Shown here in pieces: positions 21,351-31,836 of a stretch of DNA of 64,000 nucleotides. The notes below the pieces were generated by a model. It did not search any database, had not been told where the DNA came from, and worked only from the letters and a program-made list of their open reading frames with translations. Numbering within the stretch: the first letter of the stretch is position 1; every line of letters starts with the position of its first letter. The stretch is from positions 620,001 to 684,000 of the forward strand of contig JADJDJ010000002.1 in NCBI GenBank assembly GCA_016702745.1, written 5' to 3'. This stretch comes from Chitinophagaceae bacterium (GTDB lineage Bacteria; Bacteroidota; Bacteroidia; Chitinophagales; Chitinophagaceae). The position numbers were made by a program, and so were the translations under genes.

Positions 21351-22392
21351 ATGTTCAGCCGGTTTGCATTTCTTTTAGCAGCGTTCGTAATAATGGCTTG
21401 CGGAAAATCCAGAACAGGTAATAATGGTGGTGGCAATAACGGAAACAATCCCCCTCCGCTTCATGCCGGTTTTGCCAAAGGAGCCGATATCAGCTGGCTG
21501 ACCGAGATGGAAGCTTCCGGTAAACTTTTTCTATAACAGCAGCGGCAGTCCCAAAGAGTGTTTACAACTCATGAAGGATCTCGGGATGAATGCCATCCGG
21601 CTCCGTGTTTGGGTAGATCCCGCAGGTGGATGGAACAATAGTGCCGATGTGGTGGCCAAAGCAGTTCGGGCTAAAAATCTGGGAATGCGGATCATGATTG
21701 ATTTTCATTACAGCGATTCCTGGGCTGATCCCGGACAACAAACCAAACCAGCTGCCTGGGCTGCTTATGATCTGGCAACATTGCAAAATGCGGTGTACAA
21801 TCATACATTTTCGGTACTCACCACATTAAAAACAGCCGGAGTAACACCGGAATGGGTACAAGTAGGTAATGAAACCAATGATGGGATGCTCTGGCCTAGC
21901 GGTAAAGCCTCTGTGAATATGGCCAATTATGCTTTACTGGTAAACAAAGGGTTTGATGCGGTGAAAGCAGTTGATCCAGCTATCCAGGTAATCGTTCATA
22001 TTTCCAACGGGCAGGATAATTCCCTTTTTCGCTGGAACCTGGATGGGTTAAAGAACAATGGAGGTAAATGGGATATCATCGGGATGTCGCTGTACCCCGA
22101 TCCCGGTAATTGGGCCAGTCAGAATATACAATGCTTGTCCAATATCAATGATATGATTGCCCGGTACAATACACCGGTGATGATTTGTGAAGTGGGAATG
22201 AGCTGGGATCAGTCCGCTGCCTGCAAATCTTTTTTATCTGACCTAATCAATAAAGTCAATACGGTTGCAGGCAATAAAGGCCTGGGTGTTTTTTACTGGG
22301 AACCCCAATGTTATGGTAACTGGAAGGGATATACCAAGGGCGCTTTTGATAATAGCGGAAAGCCCACTACTGCTTTGAGTGCGTTCAACTAA
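21351..22392 (+). CDS. GH53 endo-beta-1,4-galactanase, lipoprotein (one frameshift)
   Basis: The ATG at 21351 opens a lipoprotein signal (MFSRFAFLLAAFVIMAC), followed by an Asn/Gly-rich linker and a GH53 barrel. The acid/base Glu is in VQVGNETNDGMLWP and the nucleophile Glu in VMICEVGMSWD; NAIRLRVWVDP and IMIDFHYSDSWADPGQ are family marks. GH53 enzymes cut beta-1,4-galactan, as in pectic arabinogalactan. The frame breaks at 21525-21531; removing one T from the T5 run gives SGKLFYNSSGSPKECLQ. The corrected length is about 347 residues. It is 37 bp before the GH2-GH53 gene. Confidence 0.9.
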
Positions 22393-22429
22393 TCAGTAGC
22401 TTTATGGGTATATATTAATACCCACTCAC

Positions 22430-25400
22430 ATGCTGAATAAATGCGTACTGACTGCAGCCTGCTGCTGTTGTTTTTTGTTGTCATTTGCCCAACGCCAACA
22501 GATCAATTTTGACAAAGGCTGGCGGTTTCATTTCGGGCATACTGCCAATGCAGAAAAAGATTTCAATTATACCATCAGTACAATTTTTTCAAAATCAGGA
22601 GCGGCTCCCAAAACAGCCATTGATCCGAAATTTGATGACAGCAAATGGCGGCAACTCAATCTGCCCCATGACTGGGCGGTGGAACTTCCTTTTGCCTATA
22701 AAGACAATTTTGATCTGATGGTGCACGGGTATAAACCCGTGGGTGGTTTATTTCCCGAAACCAGTATTGGCTGGTACCGGAAACATTTTATGGTGGCGGC
22801 AAAGGATTCCGGGCAAAGGTTTCAATTGCAGTTTGACGGGGTATTCCGCAATGCCAGTTGCTGGTTAAATGGTTTTTACCTGGGCAATAATCTGAGTGGC
22901 TATTCCGGGGAATCCTATGATGTGACCGACTATATCCATTTCAATAAAAACAATGTACTGGTGGTTAGAGTGGATGCCAGCCAGTATGAAGGATGGTTTT
23001 ATGAAGGTGCCGGTATTTACCGCCATGTATGGCTGAATCAATATGATAATCTGCATATTGACCGGAATGCAGTTTTTGTTTACAGCAAGAGTGATGAAAA
23101 AGTATCCAGTGTATTTATTGAAACTCCGGTGATCAATCAGGGCCTTGCTGTTTCCCGCTGTACCGTGCAAACCTATATTACCGACCGGGATGGAAAAAAA
23201 CTGGTGCAGGCCAAAGAACAAGCCCTGCAATTGTTACCCAATGGAACAGCAGTGGTCAAACAAACCATGGCAATCGGCGGCGCGCATCGGTGGTCAGTGG
23301 ATGATCCGTATTTGTACAGAGTAGTATGTGTGGTCAGAAAAGATGGGAAAGTGGTGGATAGTACCAGGCAAAGATTTGGTATCCGTGAAATTGAAATCAA
23401 ACCCAATGGTGTTTTTCTGAATGGCCGGCATATCAAATTACTGGGTGTGAATAACCACCAGGATCATGCCGGGGTTGGCAGTGCCCTTCCTGATTACCTG
23501 CAGTATTACCGGATTCGTTTGTTGAAAAATATGGGAGTGAATGCCTATCGTACCAGTCACAACCCACCTACGCCTGAATTACTGGATGCCTGTGACAGTC
23601 TGGGTATGCTGGTAATGGATGAACAAAGATTACTAAACAGTAGTCCGGAATACATGAGCCAGTTTGAACGCCTCATTAAAAGAGACCGTAGCCGGGCTTC
23701 TGTTTTTATGTGGTCGATTGGAAACGAAGAAGGCTGGATCCATACCAACAGTAACGGAAAAAGAATTGCACAAACTTTTATCAGCAAGCAAAAAGAACTG
23801 GATCCTACCCGTACCTGTACCTATGCGGCTGATGTGGCCAATGTATTCAACGGCGTCAATGAAGTGATACCGGTTCGGAGTTTTAATTACCGGCAGTATG
23901 CCGTAGCAGATTATCACCGGGATCATCCCAATCAACCGATCATTGGTACCGAGATGGGCAGTACAGTTACCACAAGAGGCATTCTTGAAAAAGATACCAT
24001 CAGGGCTTATGTACCTGACCAGGATATCACCGCACCCTGGTGGGCCAGTACGGCAGAAACCTGGTGGCAACTGGCAGCAATCAATGATTACTGGCTGGGT
24101 GGATTTGTATGGACGGGTTTTGATTACAGAGGAGAACCCACGCCCTATGAATGGCCCAATATCAATTCACATTTCGGATTGATGGACATGTGTGGTTTCC
24201 CCAAGAATATCTATTACTATTACCAGAGCTGGTGGACCGATAAAGATGTATTGCATATTTCTCCGCACTGGAATCATCGTGATAAGGCACCGGGATGGAA
24301 TAAACCCGTGGGCGATTCCATTGATGTTTGGGTGAATACAAATGCAGACAATGTGGAGTTATTTCTCAACGGAAAAAGCAAGGGTAAAAAAGACATGCCC
24401 CGTAACGGACACCTGAAATGGACCATCAACTATGAACCGGGCAAACTGGAAGCAATTGCTTATAAGAATGGAAAGAAACTCACAGAGAAAATTGAAACAA
24501 CCGGACTGCCTGTAGAAGTAGTGGTTACGCCTTATAAAACCACCTTGCTGGCCGATGGCAAAGATGCCACAGTTGTAAATATTACCGTGCTGGACAGGGA
24601 AGGCCGAGAGGTACCGGATGCTGATAATCTGATCGAATTCAAATTAGAAGGACCAGGAAAAATCATCGGTGTTGGAAACGGAGACCCCAGTAGTCATGAA
24701 CCCGATCAATGTACGGATGGGGCCTGGCAAAGACGATTGTTCAGCGGTAAATGCCAGGTGATTATTCAGGCAGGAGAATCTACCGGGATGATGAAGTTTG
24801 AAGCAAAGGCAAAAGGATTATGGAGTGGGGGAACCGATATCCAGACCATTGCTCCGGAATCAGTACAGGTAAAAAGTACCGATACAAAGTATGAGCCGTT
24901 ACTTCAACTGAATAAAAAACCGGCCGATCAGATGATCGGTGCGGACATATCATTTTTACCTGAACTGGAAGCAAAGGGAATGAAGTTTTCGGATAAAGGC
25001 GTGGAGAAAGATGCGATACAGATTCTCAAAGATCATGGTTTCAATTATGTTCGGTTAAGAATTTTCAATGACCCTGCCCGTGACAGTGGTTATTCACCCG
25101 GGAAAGGATTTTGTGATCTGGACAATACCAAAAAAATGGCAAAGCGGGTCAAAGCAGCCGGTATGAAACTTTTACTCGATTTTCATTACAGTGATTACTG
25201 GGCTGATCCCGGAAAACAATATAAGCCGGCTGCCTGGCGCGGATTATCTTTTGATGAACTGAAGAAATCGCTGCATGATTATACAAAAGATGTGATACAA
25301 CAATTAAAAGATCAGGGTACCACACCGGATATAGTGCAGGTAGGCAATGAAATCAATCATGGTATCGTGTGGCCGGAGGGGAATGTGGCTAATTTCGACG

Positions 25401-25840
25401 GTCTGGCCCAATTGATCAGGGCAGGAACGGCTGCCGTAAAATCAGTGGATCCTTCCATTACCATGATGCTGCATGTGGCATTGGGCGGTCAAAATGATGA
25501 ATCCGTTTTCTTTATTGATAATATGCTGGCAAGAGGAGTGTACTTTGATGTGATTGGTCAGTCCTATTATCCCAAATGGCACGGCACGCTGGATGATCTG
25601 CGTGATAACCTCGATGATCTGGCCAGAAGGTATAACCGGGATATTTATGTAGTGGAGTATTCCCATCGCAAGGCGGAAGTCAATAAAATCGCCTTTGAAG
25701 TACGCAATGGCCTTGGAAAGGGCACTTGTATCTGGGAGCCACTCAGTACCTGGGAAAAGATATTTGATGAGCAGGGCCGTGCCAATGAACTCATGGGGCA
25801 ATATGATGAGATCAGTAAAAAATTCCTGTTGAAGAAATAG
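22430..25840 (+). CDS. GH2 beta-galactosidase fused to a GH53 galactanase
   Basis: This is one uninterrupted 1136-residue protein. A signal peptide (MLNKCVLTAACCCCFLLSFA) leads to GH2 sugar-binding, Ig-like and barrel domains, with acid/base Glu in WSIGNEEGW (about 430) and nucleophile Glu in GTEMGS (about 505). DUF4982-type and Ig-like modules extend to about 810. From about 833 a complete GH53 domain follows (IGADISFLPELEAKG), with acid/base Glu in VGNEINHGIVWP (about 972) and nucleophile in VVEYSHR (about 1074). The pair would cut galactan endolytically and trim galactose. The GH2 substrate could be another beta-galactoside. Because segment losses occur elsewhere in the window, the fusion deserves checking, though its linker looks natural. 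Confidence 0.88.
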   Translation: MLNKCVLTAACCCCFLLSFAQRQQINFDKGWRFHFGHTANAEKDFNYTISTIFSKSGAAPKTAIDPKFDDSKWRQLNLPHDWAVELPFAYKDNFDLMVHGYKPVGGLFPETSIGWYRKHFMVAAKDSGQRFQLQFDGVFRNASCWLNGFYLGNNLSGYSGESYDVTDYIHFNKNNVLVVRVDASQYEGWFYEGAGIYRHVWLNQYDNLHIDRNAVFVYSKSDEKVSSVFIETPVINQGLAVSRCTVQTYITDRDGKKLVQAKEQALQLLPNGTAVVKQTMAIGGAHRWSVDDPYLYRVVCVVRKDGKVVDSTRQRFGIREIEIKPNGVFLNGRHIKLLGVNNHQDHAGVGSALPDYLQYYRIRLLKNMGVNAYRTSHNPPTPELLDACDSLGMLVMDEQRLLNSSPEYMSQFERLIKRDRSRASVFMWSIGNEEGWIHTNSNGKRIAQTFISKQKELDPTRTCTYAADVANVFNGVNEVIPVRSFNYRQYAVADYHRDHPNQPIIGTEMGSTVTTRGILEKDTIRAYVPDQDITAPWWASTAETWWQLAAINDYWLGGFVWTGFDYRGEPTPYEWPNINSHFGLMDMCGFPKNIYYYYQSWWTDKDVLHISPHWNHRDKAPGWNKPVGDSIDVWVNTNADNVELFLNGKSKGKKDMPRNGHLKWTINYEPGKLEAIAYKNGKKLTEKIETTGLPVEVVVTPYKTTLLADGKDATVVNITVLDREGREVPDADNLIEFKLEGPGKIIGVGNGDPSSHEPDQCTDGAWQRRLFSGKCQVIIQAGESTGMMKFEAKAKGLWSGGTDIQTIAPESVQVKSTDTKYEPLLQLNKKPADQMIGADISFLPELEAKGMKFSDKGVEKDAIQILKDHGFNYVRLRIFNDPARDSGYSPGKGFCDLDNTKKMAKRVKAAGMKLLLDFHYSDYWADPGKQYKPAAWRGLSFDELKKSLHDYTKDVIQQLKDQGTTPDIVQVGNEINHGIVWPEGNVANFDGLAQLIRAGTAAVKSVDPSITMMLHVALGGQNDESVFFIDNMLARGVYFDVIGQSYYPKWHGTLDDLRDNLDDLARRYNRDIYVVEYSHRKAEVNKIAFEVRNGLGKGTCIWEPLSTWEKIFDEQGRANELMGQYDEISKKFLLKK

Positions 25841-25846
25841 GGCTGT

Positions 25847-26840
25847 TTACAGGGATTTTCCATTCACAAAACGGGAGGGCAGCAGGATACTTTTAGGCGG
25901 GGTTTTTTCATGCAGGTTTTCCAGCATCCTGCTGATGGCCAGTCGCCCGAGTTCTGCGCCACTGGTTTCTATATAAGTAATTTCAGGATTAATCATTCCC
26001 GGAATAAAGCCATTGCTGATCGCCAGTACGGAAATCTCTTCCGGAATTTTCAATCCGGATTTATTCAACACCCTGATAGCGCCAATCAGTAGTTCATCAC
26101 TCATACAAAAAATATGATCGGGCTTTTCCTTTTGCTGCAGGGCCGTTTCCACTACCAGGCCTGCTTCTTCACTGCTTTTGCAGCAAACCAGTTCATAACT
26201 GATAGTTTCTCCTGATTCATCCAGTGTTCTTTTAAACGCTTCTTTTCTTTTTTTGGTAATAGAGAGTTCGGGATTTCCGAAGAGGGCCAGTACTTTTTCT
26301 TTTGATACTTGAGAATAGTATTGGCAGCCAGGGTAGCTACTTCATCATCAGCCATACAAACCGTATCAAACTCATCTCCATCGGGAACCCGGTCAAAAAA
26401 GATCAGGGGAAGGCCCATATCCCGGTAACGGCGGAAGGTTTCCATGGAATAACTGTCGGTAACCACTGAAATCAATACCCCGTCTACCCGGTAATTCTTG
26501 CAAAGTTTGAGATTGTCGGCTTCCCGTATCGGATCATCGCCTGATTGAAGGACCATGAGGGAATAACCACTTTTACGGGCTTCATTTTCGGCGGCTGCGA
26601 TCAGGGATTCATTAAATGTATTGAAGAAACTGGGTACAATCAGTCCGATGACCTTGCTTTTGCTGGTCCGCAGGTTCACTGCAAGCGCATTGGGTTCATA
26701 CTCCATCAGGGCGGCAAGTTCCTTGACCTTTCTCCGGGTATTTTCAGAAATATCCGGATGATCTTTAAGTGCCCTGGATATCGTTGAGATACTCAGGTTG
26801 AGCTGCTCAGAAATTTTTTGAGGGTTGTATTCTGTCCCAT
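25847..26840 (-). CDS. LacI-family transcriptional regulator (two frameshifts)
   Basis: Helix-turn-helix: KISEQLNLSISTISRALKDH, followed by PDISENTRRKVKELA, then a periplasmic-binding-like sensor domain (VIGLIVPSFFNTFNESLI; LPLIFFDRVPDGDEFDTVCM; AIRVLNKSGLKIPEEISVLA). An extra A at the A-run 26814-26819 would restore the start MGQNTTLKKISEQLNLS at ATG 26840, very like the second LacI protein of this window. Near 26306-26310 one missing C (G in the gene) joins the sensor halves as KVSKEKVLALFGNPE. It lies between the galactan locus and the second SusC/SusD pair, divergent from the latter, and has two palindromes just upstream of its start. Confidence 0.88.
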
Positions 26841-26843
26841 CCG

Positions 26844-26896
26844 GCAAAATCGTTTTGCAATTTATCCACCGAAAACATTTCCGCAAATGTTTGCGG
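26844..26896. promoter_or_regulatory. Two LacI-type palindromes upstream of the lacI gene
   Basis: GCAAAATCGTTTTGC (26844-26858) has perfect 6-bp arms and lies 4 bases upstream of the inferred lacI start. CCGCAAATGTTTGCGG (26881-26896) has perfect 7-bp arms. Both resemble LacI-family operators (GCAAA...TTTGC). They fit autoregulation and control of the divergent SusC gene at 27120. Confidence 0.5.
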
Positions 26897-27119
26897 AGAT
26901 TCCGGGCTTAAAATTGTTGCATTAAGTGTTAAACGTACACATTTTAATCCTATAAATTTATTCAAGTTTATTTTTCTTTTTATTAACAAGTGACGGATTG
27001 GTCTGTTGTAGGAAGAGTAAAAAGCTGATAAAACCAAACCTTATTCCTGATTTCAGCCCCCTGCCAGGGCCATTGAATAGTGTATTTTTTTCTGTTCATA
27101 AATTAAAAATCGATTGCTT

Positions 27120-30100
27120 ATGCCGTTTACAAAACTGCTATCTGCGTTTTTCAGCATCCTTTTAGTTTGTGCCATAGAAGTATCCTTTGCTCAGGACCGT
27201 ACCATCACTGGTAAAGTAACTGATTCAAAGGATGGTTCTCCGGTGTCCGGGGCTTCTGTTACAGCCAAGGGCACCCGTAATGGTACATCTACCAAAGCTG
27301 ATGGTTCCTTTTCATTAAATGTGGGCTCCTCTGTAACCACCCTGGTGATTTCATCGGTAGGTTATGATGCCCAGGAAGTTTCTATAGCCGGGAAATCCGC
27401 TGTAGATGTTTCATTTGTTGCCAATGCCGGCGCCAGTCTGAATGAAGTGGTGGTTACCGGTTATGGTACTGCCCGTAAAAAGACCTGACCGGTGCGGTAG
27501 GTTCTCTGAGGGCCAAAGACTTCAACAAAGGTGTTCAGCCTTCTCCTGATCAGTTGATCCAGGGTAAGGTGGCCGGTGTACAGGTCGTTCAGAACAGCGG
27601 AGCGCCCGGTGCCGGTACATCCATCCGCATCAGGGGTACTTCTTCTCTGCGGGCGGGAAACACACCTCTTTATGTGGTGGATGGTGTGCCTCTTTCCAAC
27701 ATCAACGCCAGACCTGATGTAGGTTTGACCGATGTAGGTGGTGGTACTCCCGGTGGTAACCCGATGAACTTTATCAATCCGGCAGATATCGCTTCGATTG
27801 ATATCTTAAAAGATGCGGCCGCTGCTGCCATTTATGGTTCAAGAGGTTCCAATGGGGTGATCCTGATCACTACCCGTAAAGGCCAGAGCGGTGCTCCTAA
27901 AGTTGATTTCAACGCTTCTGTGGGTATCAGCAAAATTTCCAAACAACTGGAAGTGCTGGATGGCAATCAGTATCGTCAGGCATTGGGAGATTTTGGATTC
28001 CCTACAGCAGTATCAACTACTTCAAGTCCTACTGCTAATTTTGGTTCCGATGTAGATGCATTGGGATCTATTCTCCGGACAGGGATTACCCAGAACTATG
28101 GTGTTGCCCTGAGTTCAGGAAATGAGAATGCCCGTTACAGGCTGTCACTCAGCTACCTTGATCAGGAAGGTATCATCCGTAAAACAGGATTAAAAAAATA
28201 TACATTCGGTATCAATTCCAATTTCAGGTTACTGGAGAGCAAAAAGCTGGGGCTGGAAGTGAATGTGCTGACTTCCCAGACGCTGGAGAATGTTGCGCCT
28301 ATTTCGAATAATGCCGGTTTCAAAGGAAGTTTGATCGGACAGGCTTTACAGTGGAATCCAACCAAGGCCCTGTATAAATCTGATGGGTCACTGAATATTG
28401 AGTACGGCAGCGATAATATCAACCCACGTGCTTACAGTGAAGCGTATAATGACCGTCCAAAAATCACTACAATCCTGGCCAGTGTGGCACCCAGCTATAA
28501 GATCACAAATAACCTGGAAGCCAAATCACAGATCAGTGTAACTTATTCAACCGGTATCCGCAAAGCCTATACTTCGGCTTATATCAATATCAATGATGTA
28601 GCGTTGAACACTGGTACCGGTAAAGGGGGTGAAGCCACTGTATCACAGGCTGAACTGCTTACCCGCCAGATCACCAATACACTTTCTTACTCCAAGGATT
28701 TCTCCCCTAAGTTAAATTTCAGGGCGATCTTGGGTCATGAGTATATCAAAACAGATTTCTCCGGTAGTTCAGATTATGCCAGGGGCTTTATTCCGACTGA
28801 AAGACCATATTATATCTTCATGGCTTCTTCTGATCCCGGTACCCGCAGAACCAACGGATTCCAGGACCCGACTACTGAATTACAGTCCTTCTTCCTGGAT
28901 GCGAATTTCAATATCAATGACCGTTTCCTCTTACGTGGTACGATCAGAACGGATGGTTCCAGCAAATTTGGTGAAAATAACAAATACGGATATTTCCCTT
29001 CACTGGGTGCCGCCTGGAATATCAGCAATGAAGATTTCATGAAATCTGTTTCTTTTGTCAGGAACCTGAAACTGCGTGCTACCTGGGGTATCACCGGTAA
29101 CCAGGAATTCCCTGCAGGCGCTTCTCAGATTTTGTATACACTTAACGGAAGTAATCCTGCCACATTCCAGCAGCAGCAGATTGCCAATCCGGATCTGAAA
29201 TGGGAGTCTACCCGCAGTTTCAACTTCGGACTTGATTTTACCATCCTGAAAGGTAAAGTGAACGGATCTATTGATTATTTCAACAAGGATACCCGTGACA
29301 TCCTCTTCCCACGTGAAGCAGCTGATCCGGTTACGCCGAATGGTGCGATCAAATGGACCAATATCGATGGTAACGTCATCAATACAGGTTTGGAAATTTC
29401 ATTGAACAGCACCATTGTTAAGAAAACAGATTTCTCTTGGGACCTGGGTGTGAATGCCACATTCCAGAGCAATGAACTGAAGAATTTTGTTGGTGAAATC
29501 CCCACAGCTGAAGTAAGTGGACAGGGTTTGACCGGTGCTTATGCCCAGTTGATCAAAAATGGTTTTCCGATCAATACATATTACCTGAAGAAATTCACAG
29601 GGATCGATAAAGCAACAGGTATTTCTATTTATGAAAATGGGGAAGAAAAATTCATGCTGGGTTCGGCCAATCCCAAAACCCTGCTGGGTATTTCCACCAC
29701 AGTGATGTACAAGAAGTTTTCTCTTGAAATGAATATGAACGGCGCCTTCGGTCATTATATTTATAACAATACTGCCAATGCGGTTACTTCTTTCAACAAT
29801 ATCGGTAAAAGAAATATCGGCGTAGCAGAATATAACCTGGCTAAAAGCCTGGGTGAGAAAGCGGTTAACCCCTCCAGTGCTTCTTCCCGTTACCTGGAGA
29901 AAGGAAATTACCTGAGAATGGCCAATGCTACATTCAATTATGCATTGGGTAACCTGGGTAAGAATATCCGCAATGCCAATATCTTCATCACCGCACAGAA
30001 CCTGTTTGTGATCACTGATTTCACAGGGTTTGATCCTGAAGTAAACGTGTCCAAAGCATTGAATGGTATCCCATCATTTGGTATGGAGTACACTCCTTAC

Positions 30101-30145
30101 CCCATGGCAAGAACCATCAACTTCGGTATCAACTTTTCATTATAA
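27120..30145 (+). CDS. SusC/RagA TonB-dependent transporter (one frameshift)
   Basis: From ATG 27120: signal peptide (MPFTKLLSAFFSILLVCAIE), carboxypeptidase-like domain (ITGKVTDSKDGSPVSGASV), TonB-box-like EVVVTGYGTARKKD, plug (GKVAGVQVVQNSGAPGAG, DAAAAAIYGSRGSNGVILIT) and a full barrel ending ARTINFGINFSL. The frame breaks at 27477-27483; one extra G gives ARKKDLTGAVGSLRAKDFNKG. The corrected length is about 1007 residues, a usual SusC size. It pairs with the SusD-like gene 20 bp downstream. The imported glycan is unknown. The LacI gene upstream and two VCBS lipoproteins downstream give the only context. Confidence 0.93.
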
Positions 30146-30165
30146 ATAATTTAAAATAACTCCAT

Positions 30166-31713
30166 ATGAAAATAGTTTTTAAAATAGTTGCGATCTCGGC
30201 CATCATGGCCGGCTGTTCAAAGCTGGATGAAAAACTGGGTAGTCAGCTTTCAACCGGTGGCTCCGGAGGTGGTGGTGTAACTGCTTCCAACGTACTGGCT
30301 GGTGCTTATGATGCCATGCGTGGTCCTTACCAGGATCAGTCAAGGGTTTGGGCTTCCCAGGAACATACGACCGATGAGTGTATCGGGCCCACAAGGGCGG
30401 GTGACTGGGATGATAACGGAGTATGGCGGGTATTGCATTCACATCAGTGGGATGCAAACCATGGCTTCCTCGCGGATACATATCGTGATTTGGGAAGAGT
30501 GGTATTCTCTGCAACGGACCTGCTTCGTTTCAGTCCTACACCTCAACAGGCTGCAGAAGGCCGTTTCCTGAGGGCCATGGCAATGTTCTCACTGGTTGAC
30601 GGATGGGACCAGGTACCATACAGGGAAAATACAGCAGACCCGGAAGAGGTTCCTCAAGTAAGAAAAGGAACAGCCGCACTGGACTATGTTATATCAGAAC
30701 TGCAGGCGGTTATACCTAACCTGCCCGACGGTCCGGCAAGAATTGCCAATAAAGATGCGGCACGTGCATTATTGATGAAATGTTTCCTGAACAAAGGGGT
30801 TTATGCCAACAGGGCTGCTCCGACTTTTGCTGCAGCAGACATGAACCAGGTAATTGCACTGGCTGATCAAATCATGACCAGCACCAGGAACTATTCACTG
30901 CCTACCAATTTCTTTGACAATTTCGCTCCGGGTAATGACAATGCCTCCCTGGCAACAGAAGCTATCTGGACCGGTGAGAACATCGGCGGATCCAGCAGCG
31001 GAAACGTAAGGTCACGCTGGTTCTGTACCCTGCATTACAACCAGAACCCAAGCGGATGGAATGGATTTACCACGCTTTCTGATTTTTATGACAAATTTGA
31101 AGCGGCTGATAAAAGAAGAGGTGGTAATGCATATCCCGGAATGACACAAGGTGTACTGCCCGGATTCCTGATCGGTCAGCAATTCAATGGTGCCGGTGCG
31201 CCATTGAGCGACAGAACAGGTGCTCCCCTGTCATTCACCCGCGCCGTAAAAAGCGTGGAAGTTGGTTCCAATCTGGAAGTAACCGGTATTCGTGTGGTGA
31301 AATATCCCATTGATTATTCTTCCGGTGATAACTCTAATAATGACTATGTATACTTCCGTATTGCAGATGTGATCCTCATGAAGGCAGAAGCCATTCTTCG
31401 TGGTGGTACAGCCACTGCGAACCCGGCAGCTTTTGGCGGCAGCAATACTGCACTCGGACAGGTAAACTACCTGCGTACACATAGCTCAAGAGGTGCTTCA
31501 GCCCTGGGTTCTCTGACACTGGATAACCTGCTGGACGAAAGAGGAAGGGAATTATACTGGGAAGGATGGAGAAGGAATGACCTGATCCGTTTTGGTAAGT
31601 ACCTGGCCGCATGGCAGGAAAAGCCAGCCTCAGGACCCGAAAGGTTGATGTTCCCGATCCCGGCCCGTTCACTGGCCGCCAACCCGAACCTGACCCAAAA
31701 CCCGGGTTATTAA
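30166..31713 (+). CDS. SusD/RagB-family glycan-binding lipoprotein
   Basis: The 515-residue protein begins with a lipoprotein signal (VAISAIMAGC, acylated Cys about 17). SusD marks are RFLRAMAMFSLVDGWDQVPY near 130-150 and, at the C-terminus, YFRIADVILMKAEAILRGG, VNYLRTHSS, DERGRELYWEGWRRNDLIRFGKY and MFPIPARSLAANPNLTQNPGY. It would work with the SusC gene 20 bp upstream. It is intact and followed by a terminator at 31750-31780. Confidence 0.95.
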   Translation: MKIVFKIVAISAIMAGCSKLDEKLGSQLSTGGSGGGGVTASNVLAGAYDAMRGPYQDQSRVWASQEHTTDECIGPTRAGDWDDNGVWRVLHSHQWDANHGFLADTYRDLGRVVFSATDLLRFSPTPQQAAEGRFLRAMAMFSLVDGWDQVPYRENTADPEEVPQVRKGTAALDYVISELQAVIPNLPDGPARIANKDAARALLMKCFLNKGVYANRAAPTFAAADMNQVIALADQIMTSTRNYSLPTNFFDNFAPGNDNASLATEAIWTGENIGGSSSGNVRSRWFCTLHYNQNPSGWNGFTTLSDFYDKFEAADKRRGGNAYPGMTQGVLPGFLIGQQFNGAGAPLSDRTGAPLSFTRAVKSVEVGSNLEVTGIRVVKYPIDYSSGDNSNNDYVYFRIADVILMKAEAILRGGTATANPAAFGGSNTALGQVNYLRTHSSRGASALGSLTLDNLLDERGRELYWEGWRRNDLIRFGKYLAAWQEKPASGPERLMFPIPARSLAANPNLTQNPGY

Positions 31714-31749
31714 TCTGGCTAAGCAGTTAGTTAGCATATAGCAATCAGG

Positions 31750-31780
31750 AAAAAAGCCATTTTCGGATGGCTTTTTTTAT
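31750..31780 (+). terminator. Terminator after the second SusC/SusD pair
   Basis: AAAAAGCCAT (31751-31760), loop TTTCGG, ATGGCTTTTT (31767-31776), continuing in T. It separates the SusCD pair from the two VCBS lipoprotein genes. Confidence 0.8.
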
Positions 31781-31836
31781 TTTCATGCCTCTAAACTTTT
31801 TTCATTCGTATAACCCGGTTTACCGGCCCTGATACT

